Assembly: GCA_034698045.1 (NCBI GenBank)
Contig: JAQGAU010001065.1
Location: 1-21,691 of the forward strand
DNA length: 21,691 nucleotides
DNA from: Paramacrobiotus richtersi
Taxonomy: Eukaryota; Tardigrada; Eutardigrada; Parachela; Macrobiotidae
Direction: 5' to 3'
This document shows positions 1 to 11,166 of the stretch, piece by piece. Position numbers and translations under genes: made by a program. Below the pieces are notes generated by a model. It did not search any database. It was not told the DNA's origin and saw nothing but the letters and a program-made list of their open reading frames with translations. How positions within the stretch are numbered: the stretch's first letter is position 1; the number at the start of each line of letters is the position of its first letter.

Positions 1-246
1 TACACAGTGCACAGTGTGCAAGGCTGCCTGCTCTGTGCGTTCCACGAAACCTTCGCCTTTCAATGTACAAACACTAGCCGAGAGACAGAGAGAACGCCGG
101 TTCACTCGGTTCAAACGGAAGTAATACACTGCGATTCAGCCGATTCACCGACATTTTGTCTGCGTTGTATAGACACAAATCATAGGGGTGGCAGCACCGT
201 CGCACAGCTACCGGCACACAATGCGCAGTCGGCGGTGTGATATCAT

Positions 247-379
247 CCATCGATCGATCGATGGGCGGCAAAGTTGCAGCCAATGGGCCAATGAATGGGC
301 GTCCAGCTTCTGTGTTAGTGTTTTAGCCATAATCCGCACTAGTAAAAGCATAACTGCCGCAATATTTTGATTTTGGAGT
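247..379 (+). promoter_or_regulatory. Promoter-like cluster at the left end
   Basis: ATCGATCGATCGAT (249-262) is followed by GGGCGG (263-268) and two direct CCAAT motifs 8 bp apart (280 and 288). A good donor-like GTGAGT occurs at 379. Together these could be a promoter and a non-coding first exon of a + strand gene, but no matching coding exon was recognised downstream. Confidence 0.25.
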
Positions 380-2828
380 GAGTACGGATGCCAAAGTCAG
401 CTGCCGCATGTTGCAGTCATAATAAATATCCGATGGAGTTCTCGTCCAAAGTAACAATTGCAGGATATGCCGGGTCGCACGATAATAATCCATAGCGAAA
501 AGAGATACCGCAAAATCCGATTGAAAAATGGGATAAGTTATAACAAATCCGTTATGTAGAGGAATTTCCGGAGCGATTTTAGGAGGCTCTGCAAAAAATA
601 ACTCCATGAACTGTAAATTAAATTTGTAACTTACATTCCAAAAATCTACAGACTGATCAAACATATACCCATCTGCAGGGCAGCAAATTATTGCTAAAAC
701 TTAATGATTTAGATTTGTTATCTCTTTGTCCCGGTCACGAATACAACTGCGATCTTTTGGACGCCTATGTAAAAAACGAGTGGGACTGGTTATTGCAACA
801 TAACGTTAATTCTCGACTTAATACATTCTCTTCCAGAACAAATGCTTAAAATCAGCGACACAGGCGAAACTAAACTAAAAAATGATTCGAATTCTCCTGA
901 AATGACCTGAATGTTCCCTGAAGGCTCACTTATCGAGAAAATGTGCACAAAGCCACAAAAAAATTCAAATTAATAACCATAATTTAAAACAGATGGAAAG
1001 TCAACAACCATTCGCAACCAAGCGGCAAGCATACCGCTCTGAACTTGCTGCATTAACGAGTCCAAAATGGAAATGAGAATAATGGTCAGTAATAATATTA
1101 AAAATTTGAACGTTTAGTACAAAATCGAAATACTGTACCTCAGTTAGAAATAATAGCTAAAATTATTGAATCAATTATTTAACTTATTTTCGTATGTCAG
1201 CTATCACTGGGATACTGGTTGCTAGTGAAGGATATCCCGAACACAAACAAAAACGGAAGAAACCTTGCGACGCCCAGCCTGCATTATCATTCAGTTAAAA
1301 GTTCTTCCACAAATTTTTAACAACAAGGCGGTTATCAGCACAATTTGAAGAAGAGAAAAACGTATGCAAACTACACATACGCAGGTATGCGGCAAGCGCC
1401 TACCACACCTGCAAGTCTACATGTAACGCACACGCAGTCCTTAATTAAAAATTCCGAAAGTTACCTAACATGCATGTGCATTTGGTACTCGCTCAGTTAA
1501 CCAAATCCAGTCAGCAGTTACGAAAATGTTTCGACTGTAGATTTCGTTAAGTGACACCATTGTTAAAGAGAAATACTACTCTGCATGGTTGCCGAACGAA
1601 TACTAATATAAAATTGTCGTTTTCCAAAAAACCCTCAAAATTTCTAGCGAAAATGTTTGACATAACACTGATGGGAGTAATGCAACAAGTTACCACTTTC
1701 CCAGTAAACATGCTAAAAAGTTACAAAAGTATGATTTATGTTCTAAAGTAAAAGCCGAAAAACTTCAACAATTTCAGACAACATATTTTTACGGGAGCGA
1801 ATTCCACTGTAAACGGGATTCTCAAATGCGCAGTACCCTTGGGCGGAAGCCGGGAACCTGAATACCGTACAGAGAATGCGCCAACAACCGCCGCATTCTC
1901 TACTGCAGACGGTTTACTTTGCATCCCATACACCGCGTTCAGGTTTTGGTAACTCCCGACCATCTCGTTAAAACTGCTCAAACGTGATCTCTGAGGGGTC
2001 GGGAAGCACAGGAAGCATTATAACCAGCAAGGATTATACAAATCACTTGCATACTGTTATCAAGTGACGATCTTCGTACAGTGCACGACTGATACGGCAG
2101 TGATAGCACACCTGATCACGAAGAGCGAGAACAATCCCATTCCCGCTCTTCCGACTGACTTTTTATGTTAAACGTGCATATTCTGTTATTTCTAACTGCG
2201 TTGCGTGCAGATCTCATGAAGAGTTCACGAAAAAACTCGTGAGTTAGTGCGACAACCGGGAATTCACATGTGGGTCGTGTTTTTGCATTTCAACTCTTTT
2301 TCGCCGTAAAAACTACGCCTACGGTTTAAAAACCGTAAAAGTGTGTGAAAGAAGACGTTTAGGAAGCTCAGCACGCAAAAGGGAAACGTTTTCCACCCTT
2401 TCGGAGTGCTCCCCAAGGTCCGGCAGAATCCCCACCTTATACTGCCAGTGTACGGTTCATACTGTACCTTCCCATACATACCTGCTGGGATAACCCAATC
2501 TTGCTGTTGAATTCTTGACAAAACACCTGCAAAAGATATCGTGAACACTTTCTGAGAGATTGCTGCAAATTCTAAGCATTACTTACCTCCAAGGATGGAT
2601 TTTGGCGACCTGCGAAAAACTAGAAAAAAGCAAACTCTCGAATATTAGACCACTGTTGTTCAGCGCCGAGCCTGCACTCTGCCATACGACTCCGCGTACT
2701 TTGGGTGCCGTGAAGTTGTACGGCGCGTCAACGGTGAACCGTACCACAAGCCGAGCCGACTCCGCTGGCCAGCGAAATTACTAAATAGTGTGTTAAATTT
2801 ATTTCGCTGATTATTTAAAGATATAAAG

Positions 2829-2877
2829 CTTTTTATTCCTGGATAATACCTACTTTTTATTCCTAGCTTTTTATTCC
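2829..2877. repeat. Three copies of an 11-bp motif
   Basis: CTTTTTATTCC occurs exactly at 2829-2839, 2853-2863 and 2867-2877, in a stretch between two GC-rich islands. Confidence 0.85.
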
Positions 2878-3961
2878 CGCATTCGTGTTGTCTTTATGCG
2901 TAGTTTCCTAAGCAGGACGCAGATTTAGGTTCTGAATTGTTTAGATGACAGAAGAAACTGGAATCGCGATACGGTACCGAGCCGAGCCGGAAATCTAGCT
3001 TTGCAGCACCTGTCAGCCGCCCAACAGCCGCATACCGCATTGCCAGTACGGTACTTCGTACGACTGTGTGACCGCGCGACAACTGATATAAATTCTTGCT
3101 TTCCCAGTTTCGATAATATTGTAAGAGATAAAATAAACCTTATAGAAATTCCAACGGGTTCTGTAGCTTTGAACGTTTTAGCAAAAAGTATTTTTAGCAA
3201 AAAGTCATTACAAGCCACTTGCAGATTAGTCTGTTCATTGTATCCTGTGAATCCATATAATTATCATGAAAAAAATGTTGTTTTATACGAAAAATAATTC
3301 GGAAGGTTTCTATGGTGCGGTACGATAATGATAATTCTATTATTACTGAAGTATTCTGTTTGTACAGAACATGAAACCACATACGCACACACTGCTATGA
3401 CGAAATTACGACAGTAATACAATACGCTGAATTTTAAGAAGCTCAGATACCACATAGAAAATTCTTTACTAATTACGGTATAATAATGTGTCAGATGTAT
3501 GACTAGTTAGCGGTTGACTAGGCTCAAGTAATCGCTATATAAACCATTTACAACCTGTTTTTGGCACTGCCAATTAGTTCATTATAATTATGAGTTTAAC
3601 TTTATGTGTCCGGTTAACGTATAGTATATCGTAATTAATTCGTGTTGAGCGCGGCTGGCAGAAACTTATACGGATAAAATAACTTGCTACCATCTTTTTA
3701 GGACTTGCCCAGCTTTTCGCTGTTAAGTTGTAATAAGAGATATTTTTAATTATCTTCGGCAAGATTTGGTGGCCAACGCTGCAACGTGACTGAACAGCAA
3801 ATACAAGTTTCTTTCACAAGCGTGGTCCCTTCTGTTTCTGCATCCATGAAGCCTATGAAGATCAATGTAAAGTTTCTGAACACTACTGTTTACAAAATTA
3901 CGCAACTACGTATGTTTTCCAACTGCAGCATCAGCATTCAGAAAAAACGCTGCCACTGGTC

Positions 3962-3983
3962 CGCGCGCGCGCACGCGCACGTA
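3962..3983. repeat. Alternating purine-pyrimidine tract (Z-DNA prone)
   Basis: Twenty-two bases alternate strictly, starting as CG dinucleotides and ending with CA and TA. Such tracts favour the left-handed Z form. It is the most CpG-dense spot in the window and lies about 0.75 kb before the tetraspanin start. Confidence 0.8.
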
Positions 3984-4259
3984 AACCATTAGTAAAGTCA
4001 GTGACTTCTGCTAGCTAGACACTACCGTCTACCTTTACTGGCTCTACGCGACCGGAAGTAATTCTGCTTGGTATTGTCGGACAGGGTGTACGCCGAGTTC
4101 TTTCGCATTGCGGTTTGACGTTTTCGGTACTGCTTTTTTAAGTTTCAGCTTTTACCGGGTTCTACGACTGTCTAACAGTTTTTCCATCTGACATGTATGT
4201 TATCGACCGGAATTCAAACTTCCACAAAACAAAACGAGCATGACTGGGTGCTTGATAAG

Positions 4260-4640
4260 GCGAGGCAGTGGCGCACCAGGACGAATCGGCCGCCGCGTAC
4301 ATCAGTCAAGGGCGGAGCTTGCTGATTGGTCCAACTTATTGATTCATATTATGGCTCATAGGGGACCGCGTCACTAATCAGTCAGTCATTTTTATCGAAC
4401 CTTGACGCTTGTTAATTTGTTTTTCATCCAGAAATTTTTACAGCTGAGCAACCACAGGACATCGCTACTTGTCGATTGGCCGTTAAACGACTAAATCCCA
4501 GCTGATTTGGCTTATTATATCGTACTCAACGTTGTGCAGTTAGTCTCGTTGCTTTTTTTGAATCGTTTCGAAATCACCCTTGTGTTATTTACTGATTTAC
4601 AACGTTAAACATGTAGCGACGCCAGTAGCTGTCGTTTTTT
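4260..4640 (+). promoter_or_regulatory. Possible tetraspanin promoter region
   Basis: This stretch is less AT-rich than its surroundings. It contains a GC-box-like GGGCGGAGC near 4310 and two inverted CCAAT motifs (ATTGG near 4325 and near 4476), 90-390 nt before the first coding exon. The position fits a promoter, but no clear TATA box or start site is visible and the assignment is inferential. Confidence 0.3.
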
Positions 4641-4686
4641 GTGTTAGTTCTTCTTATACTGATTGAATCCTGTCTTTGATCTTGTC

Positions 4687-4703
4687 ATCTGGAGAATCCA
4701 GAT
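4687..4703 (+). promoter_or_regulatory. Short hairpin just upstream of the tetraspanin start codon
   Basis: ATCTGGA and TCCAGAT form a perfect 7-bp stem with a GAA loop, ending 11 nt before the ATG at 4715. If transcribed it would sit in the 5' leader. A role in translation is inference only; a 7-bp stem can arise by chance. Confidence 0.3.
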
Positions 4704-4714
4704 CAGCTCGAAAG

Positions 4715-7700
4715 ATGGCCGTCGTACTGAGCGGATTTGGATGTTGCAGGAATGCATTGATTGCGTTGAATGTGCTGTACATAGTGAGTAATTAAAAATT
4801 TGAGTGCCATTGTTGATTGTTGACTGTACCAGTGGAAAACGTCGAAACCTGATTACAGAATCAGTTTTTCGTTTCATAGACGTGTATTGGTCCCGCGTTT
4901 CATTCATTTCATGACGGGGCAGCCAAAATTCAAAATTTCGTCCTTTTTTTATTCAGCTGTCAAAAAATACGTTACGTGGTAACCGTTGTGTTTCTGATTG
5001 ATTCAGATTAACGCAGGTTTTTATTTAGCTTAATTTGCTGTTTTTCAACAGGTTAATTTTCGCTGACCGTAGTATCCGAATTTTCATTTGCCAGTTGGAA
5101 AATGCAGTTCTTTACCTTAACGGAAAAATGTCCTTGGTGTATGAAAACCAGGTTCCCTCTTTGTTTCATGCATTTGATACATCTAAAATTTATAGAATAT
5201 CCGAAAAAGTAGCGAAATATTTGACATGCGCAAATAATACTATTAAATATTACTAAACTGCAGATTTGTTATTTTTAACAGTTTTTTCCTCTTTGGCTGT
5301 TAGAATTTTGTGCTGCATTTTAATCCGGGTCTAGTCGAAATTGTGAATGTTTTCTCGATCAGTCATTTCAGTCTTTATTATTTTCCTTTATTATTTTATC
5401 AGAATTATTTTCCTGTTGTTAGATAATCGAATGTACAAGTTGACTGTTATTTGGTGCACTAAATAATATTTAAATATTCATTCGCCAGCAATGGTCCAGC
5501 ATTATATGCAAATATTCATTCATTAGCATGGTGAAATTCCATTCTCCCACCCGTCAAAATAAACAAATCCCCTGAAAAACAAACCACATGTCGCACATAC
5601 GACAAATCCATTAGCTCTAATCAGTGCACCCACTGTTTATCTCCTGAATAATATATATAATTGATAACCGGAATGCATTCTCCTATATAGTGTGTGGCGT
5701 TCATCCTGATTGGCGTGGCGGGGTATGGGATCGCCGCCAGCAGTATATCCAACTTTAGCATGATCATCGGCATCGTCATGGTCAGTGTCTTCCTCCTCAT
5801 CATCGCCATCATCGGGATTGTGGCGGCCATGAAGCATCATCAAGTTATGCTCTTCTTCGTAAGTGTATCATTTTCTACATTTTGAGTGTAGCGTTTCCCG
5901 TGGTATTTTCCATTCGTTTCCGATCGAATTCATTGAGAGACTGATGACAGCTTGAAAAGTGCAGTTCAGCAGTGGGTGGTGGTGGCTGCCAATCTGTTTG
6001 ACGTTGAACATGTGTGATACTGTGAAGTTGTGGAATGTATTAATAACTGTTTCTCTTATTGAATATTTAAAGATATTTTGTAAAACTGGATTGCAAAAAT
6101 ATTCTAAAAGAATAAATTGTAAAAACATTCTATTAAATTCTATTCTATTAAAATTCTATTCTATTAAATTGTAAAAATAGTCTTTAAAAATATGAATAAA
6201 AATGTTTTGAAATTTTCAACGACCGTTTTGCTGGTACAAAATTATTTGACAACGTTTCCGGTTACTTCTGCGATTTTTTTCTGAAGGTTAAGTTGGTGTT
6301 TCAGGTTACAGTCGTGCTCATGTGCAATGAAAATTAAGCATGGTATCATGTTCCGAAATGTTTTCGAATGCGTTTTTTGTTTGCAGGATTACAAATTCAC
6401 GAAAAAGTGTTATTTTTTCTGTTAAAAAAATATTAAAAGATTAACTGGGGATTTTTGTTTTGCTTTAATCTTGAGTTAAGTATAGCTGATAACAAACTTT
6501 TCTATTACTTCACTAGCTTTCCATATCAGTTTGTGTTTGATCAGTGCGAAGGAAACCGACCAGTTTGTTTTGAGTATATCATAGAAATTGTAGAAAATCT
6601 GTGAATTTTGTTTGCTTCCCGGGCACTTTCTGTTGATTGCATTTTCCGTTGCATAACAGTTTTCCTTCGCAGTTCACATATTTGATTATGGTTCAGGGCC
6701 GGTGCTTCGTTTATCGCTAAAATTACCATTTACCTGATTAGCACAATCAGCCAAATCAGATTTAAAACGGCGTGAACGAGTGAGAAGTTTGCACCAGTAA
6801 CTTTTGATCTGTTCATCTGGCGTGGCGCATGTTCGTCGTTCTGTCTGGAGTTTTTGTTAACGTTGGAAATTTTCAACAATAGCCCTCAATCACGAATGCA
6901 TGGAAAAACCGGTATTGGTTGTTAAAAGATTAAGAGAGCAGTAAAATTCAAAAATTCCTGCTGTGGAAGCAAGTTTCTGATCAGTTGGTTAGAAATGAAA
7001 CAGATGGATACTTTATATGTTCAGTTTACTGCATTAATAATTTTGTCCCACGGTGAATTATTTGCACCATAGTGAATATCGTTTATGGAAATATTAATTT
7101 CTCGTAAATATTTTCTGATTTATTCGTGGCAGTTATTTTCACTGAATTAATGGCTAAATTTTCAGCAATTTTTTTCCGAAATTTTTTCTGTTATCTTTGA
7201 TGTGGAAACTTAGGAAGGCGCTAGAAATTTTTCTTTAAGCTTCCCGTAAATATTTTCTGATTTATTCGTGGCAGTTATTTTCGTTGAATTAATGGTGAAA
7301 TTTTCAACAATTTTTTTAACGAAATTTTTCCTGTAGTTTTTGATGTGGAAACTGAGGAAAGCGCTTGAAATTTGGTCGCCAAACTGCTTTAACATTAGCA
7401 AAATTGTATTTATAATCGAAATTTTATTTGTAAACTGACCCATTTTTGCGATTGCTGTCAGATATTGATACATGACTGGAATGCAACACATTACTAACGC
7501 GCTGCGAATAGCGTTGGCCATATGTTTCCGTCACTTGATTTGGGTGTGTTTTGGTAACAGATTAGTCAAAAATGTCCTAGCAGACCTAGAATTCTAGGTT
7601 AGTATTTTCCAGTACACATTTTCTGGCACAAGCACCACTTAAAAAGCATACATTTCGATGGCAGAAGCGAGATTGTGTGTTTAACAACCCACAACTGATT

Positions 7701-10700
7701 GTATTTCCGGCGGTTAGTCAACATTGGGCCACAGAGTGCTAATATGCAGAGGACTTAATAAAACACTCCCTGACGTCAGCGTTTCCCAATTCGCCGTGGC
7801 AAGTGGTTGTATGGTCTCTCCTGTTTGCGGGTAGTGCGTTTGCATAAAAAGTCGGACCGGTCATTTGATTTTTTTTATATGGAATCCTGTGCAAACACTC
7901 GACGAAGAATATGGCTAATTTCGGATACGGGAGCGTTGTTTGGGAAAAATGTGATGCTAATCGAATCGGCGCATTTGAATGTACATCTTTTTAGGATGAT
8001 CGATACTTCGATATTTTGTAAATGTTTTGATCGCGGTGACGTCGGTCGGCATCCCCGAGCAAACAAGGAAACGTGACAAACTTTGCGTAATGTCGCTCTC
8101 CAGAGCTTAAAGTGATTATGTTGATGGCTGAACGCCGGGCAAATACAATACTTTTTATTGAATGAGAGAGTATTAAATTCAGCATCATCATGATTAATTC
8201 AAAAAACAGTTGTTTTCTTGCGAAATTTTGCTATAAAACTGTTACCGCGTTAGCACTGCAGAAACGTGGAGTGAACAAAATTTAAATCGTAATTAACTTA
8301 CAATTAGATTTGCACTGGACAAATATAAAAAACTTGCTGAGTGGAAAAGGCAGATGTGACCGTGGTATCGGTAAAATGCGAAATATCGGTCTTTTTCATA
8401 TGAATATTATGCAGAGTTTTAGTTAATCTAGGCTTTCTGCGTAATTCATATGCTAGTAAAAGTCTACCAGATTTCCCCAGCTAGGATCTGGTTTGTCTCT
8501 TAATTAAGCAATAATCGACAAAAGAACTGCGGATAAAAATAATAATCAAAAGTGTACGTCATGCCATCATGAAGGCAAACTACACGGTTTGGCAAAAAAT
8601 GAACCTTTATTAGTTAGTTAATTACATGGAAGGTATCTGTTTCAACAGAAGGCAGTAACTACTTTCTCCATAATTTTGTTGGTTATTGCTACGCCACTGC
8701 TCTACGATTGCATACAGTCATCCACGCATCGTCGTATACAGTTGTATTTTTTTGCAGTACATGGTCATCCTCTTCCTCCTCTTCATCGTCCAATTCAGCA
8801 TAGCGTGTGCGTGCTTGGCGGTGGGCGATGCACAAATCCGTGGTCTGATGGAGCACGGATGGAGGTCGGCCAAGAACGAGACACTACAGTCCGTCCAGGA
8901 ATACTGGGACTGTTGCGGCTTTGAGAGTGTTCCCGCACACTATAACCAGACACTGAAGGACCCACTCTACTCCCATCCCAGCTGCAGTAAAGTGAGTTTG
9001 CATTATCGAATGTTCAGTGTGAATGAGTGGTCTGGGGCGGATAAAGATCGACAAGTATTGAAAATCGTTTACTGATGGTTGTTCGTACGTACGTAATCAG
9101 AAGCCGGCATTGAAGAATTTTTTAAAAATGGAAAAGGATTTACTAAAATCCTGGTGATTATTATTTAGATGAATTTAACCAAAATCTGCCAGATTTTTTT
9201 TGGGAAAATGTTGGATGAGAAAGAAGGAACATAGAATTAATTTGACGCAAAAAGATCGACAATTATTATTGAAAATCGTTTATTGTAATGAAATAATAAA
9301 AAGTAATAAAGTAATAAAAAGCCGGCAAGGAAGAATTTTCAGAAATGGAAAAGGATTAAATAAAATATATTTGTGATTATTATTTAGAATAATTTAAACG
9401 GAATCTGCCAGATCTTTTCTGTGAAAAGGTGGGATGAGAAAGATCGAAAACAATATTGATTCGTAATGGATTGCGAATAATCAGCGATTTTAGTTACGAT
9501 CGTTTATTATGGGGAGTCGTCTTTCTCTTGAGTGTCTAATTATGTGCTAGCTGGAATTGAAGGGCACCTTTGTGTGGATTTTGTTTTCAACTGATGCGTT
9601 TTGTGATTTGGATGTTAATTGGTTCCCAGTAGGGAATAGGTTGAGGTCGTAATAGTGAACTGTAATCGCGTGATACCGATTCTCCATTTCCGGCAGGGGA
9701 CAGACGCTTCCTGGGGCGCTTGAATCGTCTCCATAGAATTACGCACGTTTTACTCCCTCTTTAAGGATTTTTTGTATACTCGTTATTTAATTGAAGAAAA
9801 GTGATTTTGTGGGCGTTTCTGCTTGTACGAAATGTGGAGAAAATTCCTCTGGCACTGATGTTTCGCGCGGGACTGAAACTTTCTCAGTGCAGATAAAATA
9901 CACGATTTTGTCTCTTTTTAACTTTTTTAAGCATTTTTTCGACATATATGCATTGAGCCATAAAAGTAGATTAAAATAGTAAATTCTGCGAAATGAGTAT
10001 TTCATGAGGTTTTGTTGTGCATGCTCCACCGATTAATTTATTTGAATTATTAAAATAATAAATTACACTACGACTAATCATACAATACTGCAAGAGAGAA
10101 CAACCGGTAGCGTTTAAAACTACACAATGTACACATTCATCGTAGTGCAGTGGCAGCTGAGGAATCGCCAGTTATTTCAGTATCTTTGACTTTGCTGTCT
10201 AATTCGGAAGATTTCTAGATCGTAACATGAAATACATGTGTATGCTAATTACCGTGTGCTTTTTTTGTAGGTACCAAGTTGCAGCAGCGAGGCATTGGCA
10301 GCTGGGAATGATTGCTCTTGTTACAACATATTGGTGATTAATGTTAAAGCATCCCTCCGACTCAGTGGAGGCATTGGACTGTTTTTCAGTTTTACTGAGG
10401 TAAGCTTCTGTTAATATTGTTTCCGGTGTGTTAAGCTTGTAATTTTGATGAGAAACGTTTATCTGGAAGTTTCTATCACACTGTTCGAAACTTTATGACT
10501 GGCTTCTTGATCGTGATAAAACAGTTTTTTCAAAACCATTGTTTTGTTTTTTTCCTGAATAATAATACTTTCATGTTTTAATTTTTCCATTTAATTTTGG
10601 AAGGTATTTTCGGTTGTTTTTTGTTATAAGATTTTCATGAACAGTCTGGTTATTTTTTAAAAATTTTTTTCCTTCTCCTGAAATTCAAAATAAGTTTTCA

Positions 10701-10965
10701 TGTAGAAAATGGAGTTTCTATGGTCTTCGACGTTCGCCTTTCGTTTGAGATCACGGAGAGAAAATCCTCATAATAAAAGGTCTTAAAATTTCGTATCTGG
10801 AGTAATCTTGATTAAAATTTCTTCCTATCATTGTCTCTGTTACCGTAGCATGCAATATTGGCTTACATAGGTGTATTTTGTTTTCTACAGCTGATGGGCG
10901 TCTTATTAACCATACGCTATCGTAATCAGCGCAATCCTTTCATCAATCCGTCTGATCTTTTATAA
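4715..10965 (+). CDS. Tetraspanin of TSPAN13/31 type, five coding exons
   Basis: Exons 4715-4783, 5691-5858, 8758-8991, 10271-10399 and 10891-10965 join in phase 0 with GT-AG introns and encode 224 residues. Tetraspanins are four-helix membrane proteins that organise partner proteins in membrane microdomains. The sequence shows an N-terminal CCRNALIALNVLY, TM1 across exons 1-2, a very short first loop, TM2, the intracellular KHHQVMLFF, TM3 with CACLAV, then a large loop with the CCG signature (residues 131-133), PSC, two N-glycosylation sites (N119 NET, N142 NQT), TM4 and the tail RYRNQRNPFINPSDLL. KHHQ and RYRNQ..P mark the TSPAN13/31 subgroup as I know it; the human members are slightly shorter. 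The start codon has A at -3 and G at +4. A second, alternative last exon lies at 11092-11166. Orthology to TSPAN13 versus TSPAN31 is not decided here. Confidence 0.93.
4784..5690 (+). other. Tetraspanin intron 1
   Basis: Intron of 907 nt with donor gtgagt and acceptor tatatag. AT-rich. I see no gene, RNA or clear repeat inside it. Confidence 0.85.
6124..6170. repeat. Short imperfect tandem repeat (ATTCTATTAAA type)
   Basis: The unit attctattaaa and its variants recur four to five times in a row inside tetraspanin intron 2. It is a simple low-complexity repeat. Confidence 0.8.
7103..7373. repeat. Imperfect tandem duplication, about 142-bp period
   Basis: Copy 1 (7103-7244) and copy 2 (7245-7373) both begin with cgtaaatattttctga followed by tttattcgtggcagttattt, and both continue through a shared gaattaatgg, a T-run, and gatgtggaaact..gga. 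They differ by scattered substitutions and small gaps. They lie in tetraspanin intron 2. The minus-strand open frame over this block is explained by the repeat. Confidence 0.9.
8992..10270 (+). other. Tetraspanin intron 3
   Basis: Intron of 1,279 nt, donor gtgagt, acceptor ttttttgtag. It contains a tandem duplication at 9043-9480 and nothing else I recognise. The open reading frame simply runs on from exon 3 to a stop at 9073-9075. Confidence 0.85.
9043..9480. repeat. Imperfect tandem duplication, about 208-bp period, with a partial third copy
   Basis: Copy 1 starts at 9043 and copy 2 at 9251. Both contain aaagatcgaca, ttgaaaatcgttta, agccggca, gaagaatttt, atggaaaaggatt, gtgattattatttaga and atctgccagat in the same order, and end with gggatgagaaaga or close to it. 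A third, truncated copy starts near 9440 (aaagatcgaaaacaatattg). It also contains an AATAA/GTAATAA-rich tract at 9290-9322. Confidence 0.88.
10400..10890 (+). other. Tetraspanin intron 4 (to the proximal last exon)
   Basis: Intron of 491 nt, donor gtaagc, acceptor ttttctacag. It is T-rich and no feature was seen. In isoform B the intron would extend to 11091 and skip the proximal last exon. Confidence 0.85.
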
Positions 10966-11091
10966 TTCTTTAATTTACCATAATTAACATGCTGTTGTAC
11001 TGCTTGCATCCGGTATCTAGATTTGCATGCAATTTTCTTTAGCTTTTTGTCCCAATTAACCGAACACTGACCCCCACCGTTCTGTTTGTAG

Positions 11092-11166
11092 ATTGTTGGA
11101 ATATTTATTGCGTTAAGGTATCGCAATCAGAAAAACCCGCATATCGATCCTGCCGATTTTCTATAA
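11092..11166 (+). CDS. Alternative last exon of the tetraspanin (isoform B)
   Basis: An acceptor, tctgtttgtag, precedes a 75-nt open segment that encodes IVGIFIALRYRNQKNPHIDP followed by ADFL and a stop. It has the same length, phase and design as the exon at 10891-10965: the second half of TM4, RYRNQ, an NP..(D/N)P linker and an aliphatic C-terminus. Because the upstream copy ends in a stop codon, only one can be used per transcript, by joining exon 4 (ending 10399) to either acceptor. No canonical AATAAA lies between the two copies, so choice by splicing to a shared 3' end is more likely than early polyadenylation. The two differ at the DNA level, so the duplication is not recent. Confidence 0.85.
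   Translation: MVGIFIALRYRNQKNPHIDPADFL

Larger units (their letters stand above)
1..4259. other. Left-hand region without a recognised gene
   Basis: Mostly AT-rich with GC-richer islands at about 1790-1975, 2380-2545, 2644-2777 and 2960-3080. Those islands carry open minus-strand frames and a shared GTACC..GCCGAGCCG motif (2738-2762 and 2973-2990). I could not assign any frame to a family. Decayed transposable-element pieces or exons of an unrecognised minus-strand gene are both possible. Confidence 0.4.
5859..8757 (+). other. Tetraspanin intron 2, long and repeat-bearing
   Basis: Intron of 2,899 nt, donor gtaagt, acceptor tttttttgcag. It holds a short ATTCTATTAAA-type tandem at 6124-6170 and a tandem duplication at 7103-7373. 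A palindromic TGACGTCA occurs at 7771-7778 close to a CCAAT motif, but such a site can arise by chance in DNA of this length. Open frames at 7210-7521 (-) and 7807-8076 (+) look like chance. Confidence 0.85.

Noticed and set aside
622-849. Open + strand frame with a plausible-looking peptide and an acceptor-like ctgcag at 678
   Set aside because: No in-frame ATG, no matching upstream exon in a compatible frame, and a competing minus-strand reading; kept only as part of a weak finding.
3001-3297. A 98-codon + strand open frame
   Set aside because: Overlaps three minus-strand frames, spans a GC-rich repeat-like island and an AT-rich tail, and has no family signature.
7771-7778. Palindromic TGACGTCA as a cAMP response element
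   Set aside because: An 8-bp site is expected occasionally by chance; another lies near 19403 inside a cyclase intron, and no promoter is evident at either.
7807-8076. An 89-codon open frame in tetraspanin intron 2
   Set aside because: No recognisable domain, unremarkable composition, and an equally open antisense frame covers the same stretch.
8676-9075. Two overlapping + strand open frames of 82 and 129 codons
   Set aside because: They are tetraspanin exon 3 (8758-8991) in the true frame with intron on both sides, and a shifted shadow of it.
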